A DNA stretch of 33,030 bases from CAYYYG01 sp964476135 (GTDB taxonomy: Bacteria > Patescibacteriota > Microgenomatia > UBA1406 > GWC2-37-13): assembly GCA_964476135.1 (NCBI GenBank), contig CAYYYG010000007.1, positions 1-33,030 of the forward strand, given 5' to 3'. Made by a program: the position numbers and the translations under genes. Under the pieces are notes generated by a model that saw only the letters and a list, made by a program, of their open reading frames with translations, searched no databases and was not told where the DNA came from. Numbering within the stretch: position 1 is the stretch's first letter; each line of letters begins with the position of its first letter. Shown piece by piece: positions 32,037 through 33,030 of the stretch.

Positions 32037-32107
32037 TGGATTGACGGCTTAGAGAAAGAACGGCTTTTATTAGCGTTTTTACTCGAAAAACGTCAATCCA
32101 TTTTTTT
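32037..32107 (+). promoter_or_regulatory. terminator-like stem-loop in the leader, candidate attenuator
   Basis: TGGATTGACG (32037-32046) and CGTCAATCCA (32091-32100) are perfect 10-bp arms followed at once by seven T. Inside, CGTTTTT-ACTCG-AAAAACG (32074-32092) forms a second 7-bp hairpin that shares the CG at 32091-32092, so the two compete at their junction. A strong ribosome-binding site (AAAGGAGG) starts about 10 nt further on. Confidence 0.6.
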
Positions 32108-32130
32108 AGAAGCGCAAAAAGGAGGACTTT

Positions 32131-33030
32131 ATGCGCAACGTTCGACAAAACTGGCAGACCTATCTCGCGATCCTGATACTCTTGGGATTAATGGTGATCG
32201 TGGCGATCTTCGGCCCCCCTGCCTTCGGCCAATCTGGCGGAAACGTAGCCCTACTTCCTATCATCTATGGAGGTGGGGCTGAACCGACCATGGTTCCGGT
32301 CGAAACCCCTGACGAGGTCGCCACCAAGGTGGCGGCGACCTTAACGGCTATGGCGCCCACTGCCACCCTCACTCCCACTGTCGCCTCCACGGCGACGCCG
32401 ACCGCCACCCAGGCGGTCACCGTAACGGCCACTGCCACAGTGACCCCGTCGCCGACGGCTTCGGCAACCATTTCACCTACTGCAACGGCGACTGCGACCA
32501 GTACCCCGACCCACACCCCCACGGCCACCAATACCCCGGCCGCGAACGTGTGGAGCGTCGATTTCTCGAGCGACTTCGGTGTAAATGCGCAGGAAGAATC
32601 CTGCAGCAAATTCACTGATGTGCGCGTTGAGCAAGGCGCTGTTGTGCTAGCAGAGACTTTTGCCGGCGCCGGCAGCACGATGTATGACCAAACCCCAGCA
32701 CAAGATCGTCACTGCCTTGTAAAGGCGGGGACGTATGTCAACTTATCGGCCAAGGGTCTGATCGGCGCACCCACGCAGTCCAGCTATGACTTTACCGGAA
32801 AAACGGTCACTTGTCAGGTGAAATATGTACCTGAGCTTGTCGGGCAAAAAGTCTGGGTTGAATTCCGAATCCAGGATCAACCACCATTTTACCGCAACGA
32901 ATCTTTGCCTGGATTCTACATCACCAATGCTGATACGGTATTCACTCTGGTAGTCGGCCAAGGTGTCCGTGACGCTGGCTTTGACGTCACCAAAATCACG
33001 GCTTTGAAGGTCGAAACCCGGGCCGACGAC
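32131..33030 (+). CDS. secreted Thr/Ala/Pro-rich protein, N-terminal part (cut by window edge)
   Basis: Translated by hand: 300 codons open to the end of the window. AAAGGAGG lies 7 nt before the ATG. A signal peptide or anchor (NWQTYLAILILLGLMVIVAI, cleavage near FGQS) is followed by NVALLPIIYGGG, then about 70 residues of Thr/Ala/Pro/Ser repeats (70-140), probably an O-glycosylated stalk, then a beta-rich domain with Cys pairs (WSVDFSSDFGVNAQEESC, FYITNADTVFTLVVGQG) resembling a carbohydrate-binding or jelly-roll module. The gene is clearly more G+C-rich than the thyA region and carries a long structured leader. Function unknown; surface display is inferred. Confidence 0.82.
   Translation, partial: MRNVRQNWQTYLAILILLGLMVIVAIFGPPAFGQSGGNVALLPIIYGGGAEPTMVPVETPDEVATKVAATLTAMAPTATLTPTVASTATPTATQAVTVTATATVTPSPTASATISPTATATATSTPTHTPTATNTPAANVWSVDFSSDFGVNAQEESCSKFTDVRVEQGAVVLAETFAGAGSTMYDQTPAQDRHCLVKAGTYVNLSAKGLIGAPTQSSYDFTGKTVTCQVKYVPELVGQKVWVEFRIQDQPPFYRNESLPGFYITNADTVFTLVVGQGVRDAGFDVTKITALKVETRADD

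Noticed and set aside
32340..32545. Short tandem-like ACN-GCN repeat as a possible CRISPR or satellite
   Set aside because: Units are irregular in length and sequence and stay in frame as Thr/Ala/Pro codons; this is low-complexity coding sequence.
32265..32678. Minus-strand 137-aa frame rich in Val/Ala/Gly repeats
   Set aside because: It is the antisense of the Thr/Ala/Pro repeat in the secreted protein; the repeat chemistry on the other strand and the promoter, ribosome site and signal peptide all favour the plus strand.

Overview
The window looks like a gene-dense bacterial chromosome, probably from a Candidate Phyla Radiation (Patescibacteria-like) lineage or another reduced genome, possibly with Chloroflexota-like material. 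This placement is inferred from style, not from a marker gene: short intergenic gaps, many unrecognised small and membrane proteins, a lone receiver domain, an O-antigen-ligase-like protein fused to TPRs, and a compact thyA-folA-tmk cluster. TGA is used as a normal stop, which argues against the code-25 Gracilibacteria/Absconditabacteria. No rRNA, tRNA, IS element or CRISPR array was seen.

Layout. 1-2.7 kb (minus): a partial adenine deaminase, a YfcE-type phosphoesterase, and a 556-aa protein whose C-terminus resembles a nucleoside phosphorylase. 2.8-5.5 kb (plus): a lone response-regulator receiver and an O-antigen-ligase/TPR membrane protein, closed by a clear terminator. 5.5-10 kb: an unknown 440-aa protein, a methyltransferase-like protein, a LysM/M23 peptidase and a secreted beta-propeller-like protein. 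10-15.1 kb: two secreted proteins with strong Shine-Dalgarno sites and structured leaders, flanking a small protein and glutamate dehydrogenase. 15.1-19.5 kb: a membrane protein and a phosphoesterase driven from overlapping divergent promoters, a small protein, a thioredoxin reductase, a CsoR-family repressor with a likely operator, and a membrane protein. 19.5-24.1 kb (minus): one operon for a CDP-linked sugar (cytidylyltransferase, SDR, 3,5-epimerase-like cupin, DRL/SAF oxidoreductase, glycosyltransferase) behind a consensus promoter. 24.2-25.9 kb: rho and, upstream of it, a highly structured probable ncRNA or leader. 25.9-31.3 kb: a membrane-anchored protein with fmt, a VIT/CCC1 transporter, a small membrane protein, and thyA-folA-(DNPH1-like/dTMP kinase fusion). 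31.4-33 kb: an unknown protein and the start of a Thr/Ala/Pro-rich secreted protein cut by the window edge.

Two expression styles coexist. At least a dozen genes have a TATAAT-like -10 hexamer only 5-8 nt before the start codon, which predicts leaderless mRNAs. Three secreted-protein genes (10111, 14886 and 32131 starts) instead have predicted leaders of about 120-185 nt with large hairpins and strong Shine-Dalgarno motifs. They look richer in G+C and share a hydrophobic (L/M)-P-(L/I)-I motif, so they may be a transferred or separately regulated class. The most noteworthy items are this contrast, the rod-shaped RNA upstream of rho, the DNPH1-like/thymidylate kinase fusion, the DRL-like enzyme in a CDP-sugar operon, and the CsoR-family protein with an unusual ligand set and a near-perfect operator.
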